In this document: positions 31,601 through 41,691 of the stretch, one piece after another
Numbering within the stretch: position 1 is the first letter of the stretch
Layout: each line of letters opens with the position of its first letter
Assembly: GCA_021307315.1 (NCBI GenBank)
Contig: JAJSPD010000147.1
Location: 1 to 54,894 of the forward strand
DNA: 54,894 nt
From: Bisporella sp. PMI_857
Lineage: Eukaryota > Ascomycota > Leotiomycetes > Helotiales > Helotiaceae
Direction of reading: 5' to 3'
Notes under the pieces: generated by a model
The model's input: only the letters and a program-made list of their open reading frames with translations
Told to the model about the DNA's origin: nothing
The model's database searches: none
Position numbers and translations under genes: made by a program

Positions 31601-32940
31601 ACGTGGCCTTCGTTGTCACACTCATCAAGGGCATCGATAATAAGCAGATATGAAGATGGAGATGAGGGCTTGTCTGACTTTACCAACTTTAACGGACGGA
31701 TGACGAGCTCGCGCCACTGATCTAATAAAGACAGATTCGCAATATCGCTCCGCTCCCTTACAGCATCGCAGATATGTGCTTGGAGAGATGGCACAGCATC
31801 CGCGAGCTGTACGGCAAGACTTGTAAAGAGCTTGCCGGCATTGCTCACGTCTCCGCCGCCTCTTGAGAAGAAGAAGCTGGCTCCAAGACGCTTCTGCTCA
31901 TTGCATCTGCGGGCGACGGTGCGGGAGATTGTTGACTTTCCCGTCCCAGCTAGGCCGCTCAGCCAGAAGATGCATCGCTCATCTTGACCATCTTTTCCAT
32001 CGGCCCAGTCATATATCTCTTGTAGAAGGTCGACGCGTGTGTTAGGGAGGCAGGCAGGTTCGTCTTGGCGGTCGTACGCGTTGAAGGGCGCCTCAGCAGC
32101 ATACGGTAGGTGACGAAATAGGTCTTTCTCAAAGCCTGAACTGCTAGTCAGCGCTAGTCTTAACAGATGTGATAGGTATCAATCGTAGGGATAGGACTTA
32201 CCCTTCAAAGGTTTGTCGATTGCCTCCCGGAGCCGCTGAAACGCCTTGACTTCTCCTTCGCCATAAAGAAGGGGCATCTGGACATCGAAAATGCCAAAAA
32301 GCGAATATGCCTTGTCTTCCCCGCGTGTGGTTTGTCGGCTCTTCGCCCACGAGAATCGTTCATCGACGTCGAATTGGGAGAGAGGGTTTTCTCGAAGTGC
32401 TGTAGCAGGGACTCCTGTAATCTCGTGGATTTGTTGCTCTAGAGTTCTCTTATTACCTAGACAGTTGCCTTCTTGGGAGAAGAATTCAACTGATCTTGGA
32501 GCAAGGAGTTCTTGTAAGGTCCAGCCTCGTGTAAACCATTTGCTTGCTCGAAAAGCAGATTCCCAGATACACTCGGCAGACGTATCACTTGCTTTCCGCT
32601 GCCGTATCGAAACATCGGGTAAATAGACGTAGCATCTGGCCGCTTTCTGGTACCATCGAAACATCGAGTTGATAGCTTCAGAGAGCTCAGCGCTGCTCGA
32701 TTTGTCGATGCAGCATGTGTCGACCCAAAAGTATTCCAATCCATCAAGCCTCGCCTGTTCTCCGCAGAATTGTATCTTGCCGTAGCCAGCCTTGACTTTA
32801 CTCGTACCGTCTGCCATATCCTTGAAAGTGACCTCCTCCGCTCCCCATCTGTGTGAAAGTATAGCATACTCGGGTATGTCGTCTTCAAAGAACTCGGTCA
32901 AGCTAAGGCTGCCATCGCCATCTGAATATAACAGACGCAT
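28661..32940 (-). CDS. HET-NACHT-WD40 protein (HNWD-1), three exons
   Basis: Reading: complement(28661..30511, 30559..32135, 32202..32940), 1388 residues, with introns of 47 and 66 bp (GTATGC..TTAG, GTAAGT..TCAG). Both introns have counterparts at the same places in HNWD-2. Start MRLL at 32940; an upstream in-frame Met at 33087 would add 49 residues, but MRLL is the usual start of HET proteins. The HET domain has YAILSHRWG, WVDTCCIDK and WFTRGWTLQELLAP. The NACHT P-loop GLAGTGKST is near residue 308. WD40 repeats run from about residue 843: 11 full units of about 42 residues and a partial last one. The family (HET-E, HET-D, HET-R of Podospora) mediates non-self recognition: WD40 senses, NACHT oligomerises, HET triggers cell death. 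No stop is seen. Confidence 0.9.
28850..30300 (-). repeat. Tandem WD40 units of HNWD-1 (~126 bp)
   Basis: Eleven full units plus a partial one, highly alike in DNA. Two variants of the linker alternate (..ATGAVLQTLEGH and ..TGQLLLPALEGH), and two units lack one residue in the GS-DR turn. GC is high compared with the flanks. Such units are prone to gain, loss and exchange. Confidence 0.9.
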
Positions 32941-33339
32941 TATTCGACTAGGTTCGAGGATCGCAGGCTGAAGGGTTCTCGGTAGCTGATGAGCCGTCGA
33001 AATAGCATAGATGTGGAGTGAAGTTGGAGAAAACGTCGTGTTGAGGCTGGGAGACTCAGCTGAGCGGCAGCCTCGTGGCAATGACATCGTCGTACATCAC
33101 TGGAAGCGCGCAAGAATGGCTAGTCGCGCAACCGGAATTCTGGAAGCCATAGGCATAGGATACTCGAAGCCACTTTGGATTGAGCATGATTGGTTATTGT
33201 CGCTGAAAAAGAAGCTGACAGAATTGGAGGAGTGGAACATAGAAACAGAGACCTAATCTCTTGAATTTACCTTCGATCTTTGGGCTTCGAGCCTCTAGCC
33301 TTGAATCTTAGGCATTCATTTAGTTTCAATTCCTTACGT

Positions 33340-33768
33340 CATGAAATGCGGGGACAAGAAGGGGTCGTTACTCTAACCAAATATCGTTAGTCACTTCGAT
33401 TCGAGGTATTGTCCCGCGTGGTGGCCCAGTCTAAATTTACGATCTGTAGCAGCCACAAAGATGATAACGGTTAATAATATAGTAATAAGGTTTTAAAGAT
33501 CGAATAAGACTATTTTGTAAGCATTAGAAGTAACAAAAGTTTGATAGCAGAGCTATAATCAAAAAAGTATCTTACGTCGTGAAAGGAGGCTGCCCGCAGA
33601 TCAGGCCTACGGGCTACGACACGAACGTAATTTTTTGATGGGAGGGCTTCAAGGGTTTCAATAGTAGCCACTGAATACGATTTGCATAAATTTTTGGGTT
33701 TTATCGATGTGTACGCAGAATTCGAGTTGCTCGAAGTAAAAGTACCTAAGTTATTGACGAAGCCAAAT
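33340..33768 (+). repeat. R-end copy 2, degenerate, without TIR
   Basis: Follows the same order of landmarks as the other R-ends (CGATTCGAGGTATTGTCCCGCGTGG is the start) but is AT-richer and ends in AAAGTACCTA before the TIR. It is followed directly by copy 3 in the same direction. Confidence 0.55.
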
Positions 33769-33789
33769 TGCAAACTGAGCATTGTGGGT

Positions 33790-34207
33790 ATACGGGGCTA
33801 TTCGCTTCGATCCGAGTATCGACCCGCGTGGCGATCTTGCATGAATCTGCACGCCACAGCCACCACAACGCCATTGACATTTTCTTATATAAGTGGGAGG
33901 CCTAAGAACTCGGGTAAGACTTGTTTTATAAATTTTAGAGATAGTGCACGCTCAGTGGTACAGCAGTAGTAGAGGAAGTCTGTTACGCTATAAAAGGAGA
34001 CACTCTGCAAATCAGGCGTGAGGGAGACGACGCGAACGTATTTTTTCGAATGAGAGGAGTTTAGGGCGTTAAGAATAAGCTATAGAATCTAACTTAAAAC
34101 AAAATATAAGAGAGATTAAGGCGTGCACCGATTTTAAGATGGTTGAAGTCAAAGTACCTATCATTTTTTCCGGCACGGAGGGTTTTCCGGCACGCAGGGA
34201 TGGACGT
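33790..34207 (+). repeat. R-end copy 3 with TIR
   Basis: Begins near TTCGATCCGAGTATCGACCC and ends in the inner right TIR, then TA. It lies 5' of HNWD-1, where the HNWD-2 unit has an L-end instead. Confidence 0.75.
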
Positions 34208-34570
34208 TATCACTGTTAGGATCACAAGCGAATCTCTAAGTTAGAGTGAAAATGTACAATAACTTACATTGAGATCCTGAAATAAGAGCTTCACAGGTGG
34301 CTAGCAATAGGTGATTTTGTGTTGTGAGGTACTTCTGTAGGACTAAATCCTGTCGACATAGACTGTTCATTCGCGCCGCAATCAGTTCTTATTATCACTG
34401 CTCTAACTTAACCTTGGAGAATGGAAATATCAGGGCCTTGCAACGTGTCGCGTAGCCATAGGCTCCGGGTAAGTTCTTTAGCCTGCTTTCGAATATGATC
34501 CCATTAGAAAGCGCTTCCTTTCGGCTTAAGATGCTGCTGTAACGATTATCCACGGCCTGGACATTAACAG
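34208..34570. other. No gene seen
   Basis: Right flank of the inner unit. No recognised frame or repeat. Confidence 0.3.
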
Positions 34571-34882
34571 ATGACGGCGACTACGTCTCTATCTCGCCAA
34601 CACCAAAGAAGGGCTATCCAATCCAACTTCGATTATCGAAATGCTGCGCGACTCATTCCGATATTGCCAAAGTATTCCTACCTAAAGATCGATTCAGACT
34701 ACGAGGTACCGATACAAATGTTAGTCGAGGAACGAGATTGTCTAGACAATCCTTTAATAGTCTGGTCAAAACATCAAGGCAGGCTGGGAGAGCTTCGAGA
34801 CCATCTTCGACGTCGTGATTTGATTCGCGAGAAAGAGAAGCTATACAGCATAATAGAGAAGCACAACAGAGAAGCAAGGTAA
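34571..34882 (+). CDS. Hypothetical basic protein, 103 aa
   Basis: Not recognised. The C-terminal third is charged and probably helical (LRDHLRRRDLIREKEKLYSIIEKH). No signal peptide or membrane part. The stop is overlapped by a possible donor (AAG|GTAAAG), so a further exon may exist downstream; I could not settle it. It lies within the outer TIR element, between the inner unit and the DUF7587-like gene. Confidence 0.35.
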   Translation: MTATTSLSRQHQRRAIQSNFDYRNAARLIPILPKYSYLKIDSDYEVPIQMLVEERDCLDNPLIVWSKHQGRLGELRDHLRRRDLIREKEKLYSIIEKHNREAR

Positions 34883-35356
34883 AGATCAGGACGGTGTTTA
34901 ACAAGACTTGTTCTCATAAAGACCTTCAAATCCGCTCACCCGAACGACCGGCTGGAACGTCGGTGATTCGGTACCATATCGCAGGACGACTGCGGATATG
35001 TGTCTGTTCAATGATCAGACAGCGCCCAGCTTCGTTTGATGGAGCTGTTGACGTGGGGCTATGTTATACTGGGCTTTTCCAGTACGATTCGCTCGGATAG
35101 GAGGTTTTAAAGTCTACACGTAGGAGCTCGGTCGTTCGGCTGTCACAATCTACGGATGGCTTGCATGCCGAAGTTTTATGTAGCGACCGCTTGATGTGAA
35201 TGAGATGTGCTGGCTAGAATAAATATAGCAAAATTATAGCAACCAGGTGCTTCCTACCTCATGATACATGATTAACGTCCTTCCTCGCTACCGCCGGCTG
35301 ATGCTTCCGCAATTGTCACCATCAAAATTGTTTAATTTTGGTTATTTCATACAAAT
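34883..35356. other. No gene seen
   Basis: Short frames only. Region before the 3' end of the minus-strand gene at 35357. Confidence 0.3.
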
Positions 35357-36026
35357 TCAGACCCAATCCCCTTCCAACATCTTAATCAAATCATCGCATC
35401 TGTTGCGTTCCTCGCACTCTTCATCGGAATCGTAGTAACCGTCTAATTCAGCAACCCAATGGTAGTTTGGGTCGAATGGACGGGCGGCATAATGTTGAGC
35501 ATCTGCTTCTATATATTGTCATTTCAACAAATCTTGCATTTGTTGATGAAGTCTACATACCTTCTTCCCATATCTCTCCCAGATCTTTTTTGCCAACTAT
35601 AGCCTGAGCCGTAATGCGATGCAGGAATAGAAATTCATGGGTCGATGTTGGATGAACAAAGCCTAGCCTAGCCTTGAGCGAGTCCACGTCAAATAAGTAT
35701 GTATCGGTTGGCAGATTTGTCGTGTCTATCTTATATATATAGACGTCGGATTGTGTTTTGCTGCGTTGCTTCGCCCAGTGACGAGCATGTTTCTCATCAC
35801 TAAAAACCGATAAAAAGCAGCTTGGTTTGCGGCTCCACCAGTCGATATGTTCTTTGGTTGCTTGCTTTAGCTCTGCCTCATCTTTGATCCTACGGGAACT
35901 GTCCGACGCAATAAGATCTCCAGTCGAAGAATTCCGTTGAGATTGGGTGCCGGAGTGTATCACCTTCCACAGCGTCTTCGGAGGATGAGTACACTTGTAA
36001 TGGTTGAGATTCCAGGGCTCAGTCAT
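35357..36026 (-). CDS. DUF7587-like protein, two exons
   Basis: Reading: complement(35357..35508, 35561..36026), 205 residues; the intron 35509-35560 is 52 bp (GTATGT..ATATAG). The next three bases AAG allow a second acceptor that would drop one residue. The core reads WKVIHSGTQSQ, then KPSCFLSVFSDEKHARHWA, then STHEFLFLHRI. This order of blocks resembles a fungal family that I know as DUF7587 (from memory, no search). The spacing vaguely recalls ADP-ribosyltransferase folds, with Lys at the place where an Arg might be expected; this is speculation. The tail is acidic (DSDEECEE). Function unknown. Confidence 0.6.
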
Positions 36027-36297
36027 GTCTGTGAGGATAGAGCCATATCTTTAGGACAAGAAGCTTAAGTGACAGTGAAACAATCGCAATAATGTAGATA
36101 TCTCAAGTGATTTAACTTAGAGGGGTTTATGTGTCACTGGCTCATTGGACGGTGGCGTTACACAAACAGAGCTGTATGATGCTGACAATCCATTCGCCAC
36201 ATTTATAGCTGGACTTGTACGCTCCCCGCTTTCAATCGACATACATCCAAATACGTCTGGAAAAATTGCACGATAGTGGTGTCAAAATTCTGCCACT

Positions 36298-37369
36298 ATG
36301 ACCTCCCGTTGTGTTTTGTGCGATCGATCTTTCAATAGCGACGAAATTTTGCAGCAGCACAAACGAACATCATCCGCGCACACCTACGACTGTAGATCTT
36401 GCGATCGTCACTACGGCAGCGATCAGGCACTACAGCAGCATCTGCGGGACTCCCCACTTCATGCTCCATCCTTCGATTGTCATGACTGTAATCGATCTTT
36501 CGATAGCGAAGAAGCGTTACAGCAGCACCTGCGGGATTCACCGGCGCATGCGCCGTCCTTCGACTGCGATGACTGCGATCGATCTTTTAATAGCGAAGAA
36601 GCGTTACAGCAGCACCTGCGGGATTCACCGGCGCATGCGCCGTCCTTCGACTGCGATGACTGTGATCGATCTTTCGATAGCGAGGAGGCATTGCAGCAGC
36701 ACCTGCGGGACTCCCCAGCGCATGCGCCATCCTTCGACTGTGAGACCTGCGATCGATCCTTCAGCAACGAGGAGGCTCTAGAGCAGCACCTGCGGGACTC
36801 TCGTATTCACCAACAGGATACGGAGACTCCTACAGAGACCCCTCTGGATGTCTTCTTCCGCTCTTTCCCAACGTTCGACTATGACCCTTCTCTCCCACCA
36901 GCTACTTCGTATGCCAACTTGCGGAGACATGAAGGATGGCGCCGTGACAGCGCCGAGTCAGACGATGCGTGGAACAGATATCAAGACGCGCTGCAGAGCG
37001 AACTGTACTTGTGGTACGGTGCAGAGAACGATTTGACTGCGTGGCATGCGCTTTGTCGCGCAATCGGTGTCGAGCCGCTTCCGAAAACATGTGAGCAATG
37101 CGAGGAGGTAGGAGATCGTGCAACGAAATTGGGTAGATTCATGCTGACGCGGGTAATAGGCTGCGAGAAGGACACACGTTAATATCGTTGACTTGATTGA
37201 ATGGGGACGAAGTGGAAATGAGGAAAAGGTGCACACCTTCCGCAATGTAGCAGAGCTGCGAAACTATACCAAGGAGACACGCAAGATATTTCGCAACACG
37301 TTCGACCAAGAAGGCGGCAATGTTGTCTTGAGACACCTGCTTCGAAAGATCTTTCGAGAGAGTCTATGA
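36298..37369 (+). CDS. Tandem C2H2 zinc-finger protein, two exons
   Basis: Reading: 36298..37107 and 37160..37369, 339 residues; the intron is 52 bp (GTAGGA..GTAATAG). Splicing joins ..CEQCEE to AARRTHVNIVDLIEW. Six fingers of the form C-x2-C-x12-H-x6-H lie in the first 170 residues, most with the phrase RSFxSEEALQQHLRDS. Fingers 3-6 are nearly the same at the DNA level. The C-terminal half has FDYDPSLPPATSYANLRRHEGW and the VNIVDLIEW block, common to a fungal C2H2 family with unknown role. The regular HxxxxxxH spacing and linkers are unlike classical DNA-binding TGEKP fingers, so RNA or protein binding is as likely. Inside the outer TIR element. Confidence 0.8.
36469..36792 (+). repeat. Tandem finger repeat, ~87-bp units
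   Basis: Four consecutive units with very high DNA identity (core TTCGACTGCGATGACTG and CAGCAGCACCTGCGGGA). The number of units probably varies between strains. Confidence 0.75.
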
Positions 37370-37439
37370 AAAGCTCGAGTAGGGATACTGGAGATGTAGA
37401 AAGCAGTCTTGATGATGTGGGTAGCAGGGGAGGAAGTCC

Positions 37440-37560
37440 CCCAATGCGGCGAAGCGAGTAGCAGCGTTGAGGAGGGATCGTGACCGACGCACACGTCTTG
37501 TCTCGCAGGACGAAGTTGTTTACGCTGGCGATTGTCTGGCAATAAGTGAAGACAAAATAA
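37440..37560 (-). pseudogene. Decayed 5' part of a Cys-rich gene
   Basis: The minus strand reads TIASVNNFVLRDKTCA, against TIAGANNFILGDKMCT in the gene at 23282-23683. The matching DNA continues upstream to about 37645. Beyond this start the similarity ends and the DNA runs into the 3' end of the zinc-finger gene. Confidence 0.45.
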
Positions 37561-37666
37561 AATTATTCAGAACACAGCAGTTGGCTGACATGTCTTCGGT
37601 GGGTGGTGGTGAGGCTGGTAATGCTTTGTGAATTGTAAGATGTCCGATCTTTCCAGGCTGGGTGTG

Positions 37667-38184
37667 GCGCACTAGACGCCACATTTCCTCCAGCCACTAT
37701 TGGCCTCAGTGCCTAAGGCCACAAAGAAAATTACACCGTAAATAATGCGGGGTTGTTTCGCACCAACCAAAATCGTTTCGGCTTTGATCCGAGGTATAGA
37801 TCCGCGTGGCGATCTTGCATGAGATCTGCACGCCACAGCGGCCACCAAGGCTAATAACCATTCCCTGCATTGTAGTGAGGCTTGAGGGCTCGGATAACTC
37901 CTTTATAAGTATTAGGGATGATATAAGCTCGGTGGTGAAAGCTGTGGTAGTGGAAGTCTATTACGCTATAAAAGGATACCCTTTGCAAATCAGGCGTAAT
38001 GGCGACGATGCGAACATGATTTTCTAGTAGAAGGGGCTCAGGGTGTCCGGGAGTAGCTACACAACATAACATTTAAAAAATCAGAGGAGATATTAATATG
38101 TGGACAGATTTTAAGATGCTTGAAGTCAAAGTACCTATCATTTTTTTCGGCACACCGGTTTTTTCGGCACGCAGGGATGGACGT
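37667..38184 (+). repeat. R-end copy 4, right end of outer element
   Basis: Begins near TGTGGCGCACTAG, aligns with 45892-46417 over its full length and ends in the TIR (38141-38184) followed by TA. Confidence 0.75.
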
Positions 38185-39416
38185 TACTGTTAAACTAGAA
38201 AATTGCTTCTCGCAAATTTCGACACGATATTAATGCAACTTCGAGCCATACCATATTCTAGCTCTCTTGCATTTCTGAACGCGTTTCCCCATACCAGTTA
38301 TGGACCTTTTCGCAGCCCGCGCTACTTCTGGCTCCCTCTAGCGCAGCACTCGAGCGGGGGAAGCAAGGCTCGGCCACGCACGAGAAAATTGATCATGGTC
38401 AACCAATCTCTGAACCTCAAATAGCTCTATGTTGGTTGAAAGAAAGCGCTGCTAGCTACTAGAATTTTACACTTGTTTCATACTACGCATAGGCTAAAAT
38501 ATTTTGAACTTTGGATACTGCAAAAAAAATTAAAAAAATAACGTGGTCGGTTACATGCTGCATAGGCTCAAAACATGTGACGCATTTCAATTAAAAGAAC
38601 GGTAGCTATTCTAGGGTAACGATAGGATTCGATAACATCCAGGGAAGATGTGGTCGCTTATGATTTGATAAATGCATTAGGTTTGACCATCGGCTGGAAA
38701 AACTTTCCGGAAGCGCGCGCTTGACGTTCGCCGTTCTTATATACAAAAACATCAATCCAGAATTCCAGATCTGAGTTTTGCATGTCTTGTTCTCGTATCT
38801 TAGAAATATCAACGCTCTATTTAAGTTTGTAGAACGCGTTTCCGATGTAGTGTCAACCCGTTCCAAGTATAAGGTCCGAGTTTGTGAGATTCAAGGACAA
38901 GAATTCTAAAACAAAAAGTAAAGCAATTTGAAACTTGCCTGAGAATATCAATCCAGAAAACAGAGGCACTAGAATGCAGGGAATCAAAACATAGATCGCA
39001 ATAACCCTGCTGTCATCGTTGCTACCTATCACAAAATGGCTCGGCTCATGATTTCGTCTGAATTCATAGCAGCCATACCGCGTCACGAAAATCTGTGAGT
39101 TTGCTCTTTAAGTAGGAAATTACTTAACTAATATGAACAAGAGACATGAGACCGAATCAAAGTTTGAAATGCTATCTCTATCGAATATTTGGTCGACGTA
39201 CCAGTCTAGTCAAGGCGGAAAAAAGTGCTGAAGTTTGGCTTTATTATCAAAGTCTTAATAAATCTGAGCGGACGACTATTCTAGATATATCCAATATTAA
39301 GAGGAAAGAAAATACACTTGTGGCGAGATATTTGATGAATGATACCTAGAATGAGCCAAAGAGGAAAAGAGTGTCTTTACATCAGTCAATAAAATCTATA
39401 ATAATTAAAATATCCT
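38185..39416. other. AT-rich intergenic, no gene supported
   Basis: Lies outside the TIR elements. Short frames only (for example near 39146-39349), with no recognised content. Confidence 0.35.
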
Positions 39417-40550
39417 TCATTGTATATGCTTGGGCGAGTCAAATGGCCATTGGGCTTCCGCGGTTCTCATAAATTCTTGAATCTTCCCTGCTACCGTTTC
39501 ATTGATTCTTAGGCTGTCTTTCCTTCTCCTGCCATACAGCTCTCCTCCGATACGAAGCAAAGTTTGGGATTTCAAGCCTTTGATTTGACTGAACAAGCCT
39601 TTCCATGACCCAGCTGTTAACGCAGCATTCTCTATCGCAAAATGCTTCAATTTAATATTATGGCGCCGAAAAAATTGAAAAATATCTCCTTCTGATGCCC
39701 ATATATTACCAAGAAATACAGTCCTTAAGTATGGCCAATAGAGGGTTTTTAATATCCTCGGAATTACCGAATCCACGATGTCAGTTTCTAGAGATAAATC
39801 GACAAGTAGAGGAAAAGCTTGTAAGAATTGTATTGCTACTTCATCTGTTTGGCGCAATATGAGAGAGGATATATGAAGTTTACGTATATTGCTATATTCC
39901 GCCAAATGAAGTGTCAAGGAGGAAGGATCAAACCGACCTTGGATGCTGAGGTGCTGAATGTTACAGAATCCACTTCCAAGAGCTAATAGAAACTGCTGTA
40001 CCGCTGGCGCGATATTCACGTCAACAAACGGAGCTATCCATATCTTTTTCTGAAGATTGTAGTATTGACGATTATTCGAAGGATGCCGTGCAAACACTTG
40101 AACATGACAGATATCCACTGTCCGAAGATTCGAAAGTAAGGATAATGCAAAGTGAATCGTTTCAACGTCGCTGTGGATTCTTCGGCTTTTTTCTTTATTT
40201 ATAAAGTCTATATAGCAAGCAAATGCTTCATCTGCTGTTGGGTGGTAGAGTTTCGATCTATCATTGCCGCCGAACAGTAAAGGGTGCATCTCCCACTTTT
40301 TTCGAGCACATTGCGGCCACTCGCCATAAAAGAATCGAATGTGCTTAGTAAAGGCTGGGATAGTAGGATATGTCACGAATTCTCTGAGCTGTTGTAAAGA
40401 ATCGAAAGTGCTGAGAACAGATATTCCATTCCTGGGTATAACGGACCGCCCAGCCTGTGCGCATCTGAAGCTTGCAAGTCGAAAATTAGCAAGATCTCCT
40501 GAAGACAGATACGACGCTATTTCGTTGAGAATCTCTATTGGTATTTTCAT
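39417..40550 (-). CDS. F-box protein, 377 aa
   Basis: Starts MKIPIEILNEIASYLSSGDLANFRLASFRCAQAG; the first 40 residues fit an F-box (P-x-E-I/L, then a Leu-rich helix, then R-x-A). The rest is Leu-rich with weak repeats (LRTVDICHV, IQHLSIQGRF, IRKLHISS), so a leucine-rich substrate-binding part is likely. Role: subunit of an SCF ubiquitin ligase. Single exon. It lies between the two TIR elements, 152 bp left of the second one and read away from it. Confidence 0.75.
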   Translation of the reverse strand: MKIPIEILNEIASYLSSGDLANFRLASFRCAQAGRSVIPRNGISVLSTFDSLQQLREFVTYPTIPAFTKHIRFFYGEWPQCARKKWEMHPLLFGGNDRSKLYHPTADEAFACYIDFINKEKSRRIHSDVETIHFALSLLSNLRTVDICHVQVFARHPSNNRQYYNLQKKIWIAPFVDVNIAPAVQQFLLALGSGFCNIQHLSIQGRFDPSSLTLHLAEYSNIRKLHISSLILRQTDEVAIQFLQAFPLLVDLSLETDIVDSVIPRILKTLYWPYLRTVFLGNIWASEGDIFQFFRRHNIKLKHFAIENAALTAGSWKGLFSQIKGLKSQTLLRIGGELYGRRRKDSLRINETVAGKIQEFMRTAEAQWPFDSPKHIQ

Positions 40551-40702
40551 TTCAAGTACTACTGCACTATAGTACTACAATGCGGCGATAATATATTTGA
40601 AGACTCTTGGTGTAGTTAAAATCACGAATCAGGCGACTTTACCAATTCCGATATCGTGCTCCTTTGTTCTGAGATTGCAGCTCCAGAAACGCTTGTGGTA
40701 TA

Positions 40703-41210
40703 ACGTCCATCCTTGCGTGCCGAAAAAACCGGTGTGCCGAAACAACTTTCCAGTTTGGGGGTCTTAAATTTCCACCACATAAATATATAAAGCTATAATT
40801 TGTTTGCTATTGTTCTTTAGCTATTTCTCTATAAGGGCTCGACTTGCAGTCAGAAAAATACTACAGTTTAGCTATATTGTCGATTGTTCTATTGAGAGCG
40901 TCAAAAGTTGCTATAGCTATTACCCCTTGCTCTATTATGACTATTAATCTATCCTCGGAATTCGGGGCCATGGTCTAGAGCTTCTATTAAGTTCAAATCT
41001 AACTCTAAAGTTTGAAGACACAGAGTACAAGGAAACCTGCCTGCCGGATTTATCCGGACAAAAGTGGGTGGTACACAAAATGCCGCATCTTAATAAGCGA
41101 GGAAGGATTTTACGCCCTTACCTAATATTGTGTTCACAGCCACGCTAGTCATATTTTATGACGCATTATATAGATGTCACGTGAAAGTGTGGCGTTCTTT
41201 TAGAGTGGCG
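40703..41210 (+). repeat. L-end copy 2
   Basis: Matches 13595-14090 in order and spacing (TATAAAG, GCTATTACCCCTTG, CTGCCGGATTTATCCGGACA, GTGGCGTTCTTTTAGA). Confidence 0.75.
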
Positions 41211-41691
41211 CAAATTCATCCAGTGTCGACGCGCCAGTTGATATCTCCAATCAAAGTGACTAACTATTCTTGGTTAGAGCAAAACGATGTAATTTCACTT
41301 ATGCCATCATTTTGTCCCTTGTGGCTGTTAAGGTCCGTGGCGGAACGCGATCTAGCTTCTCTGGCGACAGGGCAGAATTTCACGTGCAGCATAAGTATGG
41401 TTTCTAACTTATGGCCCAACCGCGCATGAGGGTTGAGTGGCGTAGACAGTCAACCATGGGTTTCTGCAGCGAATCCCTAGCGCTTGGCTGGCTTTGTGCG
41501 CACGCTTGCGGCGATGAACAACGATGCCACCATTCTCGCGAGGCTGCGTTCAGCTGAGTCGATTTGACCGCCAGCCTTCAATCCAACGTCCTCTCTCAAC
41601 TCGACAACAACTTCGCATATATGCCGATTCGGCGACGCAACATTCACCGATAATCCTCTTTCCTTTCGGCGCCTCAAATCTAGGCCGAATA
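41211..41691 (+). promoter_or_regulatory. Probable promoter region of HNWD-2
   Basis: No gene. It lies between the L-end and the start at 41692. No clear TATA box; an upstream in-frame Met at 41524 means part could be coding. Confidence 0.3.

Larger units (their letters stand above)
27998..34207 (-). mobile_element. Inner TIR unit carrying HNWD-1 (6.2 kb)
   Basis: Both ends read ACGTCCATCCCTGCGTGCCG followed by GAAAACCCT and a second CGTGCCGGAAAAA, and both touch TA (27996-27997, 34208-34209). This GG-form of the TIR is found only at these two ends; the other four have GCCGAAAAAACCGGTG. The shared variant supports the pairing directly. The unit contains one gene, HNWD-1 on the minus strand. 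Both ends are of the R type. Confidence 0.7.
13595..38184 (+). mobile_element. Proposed outer TIR element with pogo-like transposase and cargo
   Basis: Bounded by ACGTCTGTCC...GTGCCGAAAAAACCGGTGTGCCGAAAAA at the left and the inverted form at the right, each next to TA. Just inside the left end sits a pogo-like transposase gene. Inside lie three retrotransposon insertions, a second TIR unit with an HNWD gene, and several small genes. Without the insertions (14707-21220, 21533-21714, 23825-27033, 27998-34209) the element would be about 8.5 kb. The pairing of 13595 with 38184 is inferred from balanced order and the shared TIR variant; 13595 could also have lost its true partner. Confidence 0.5.
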
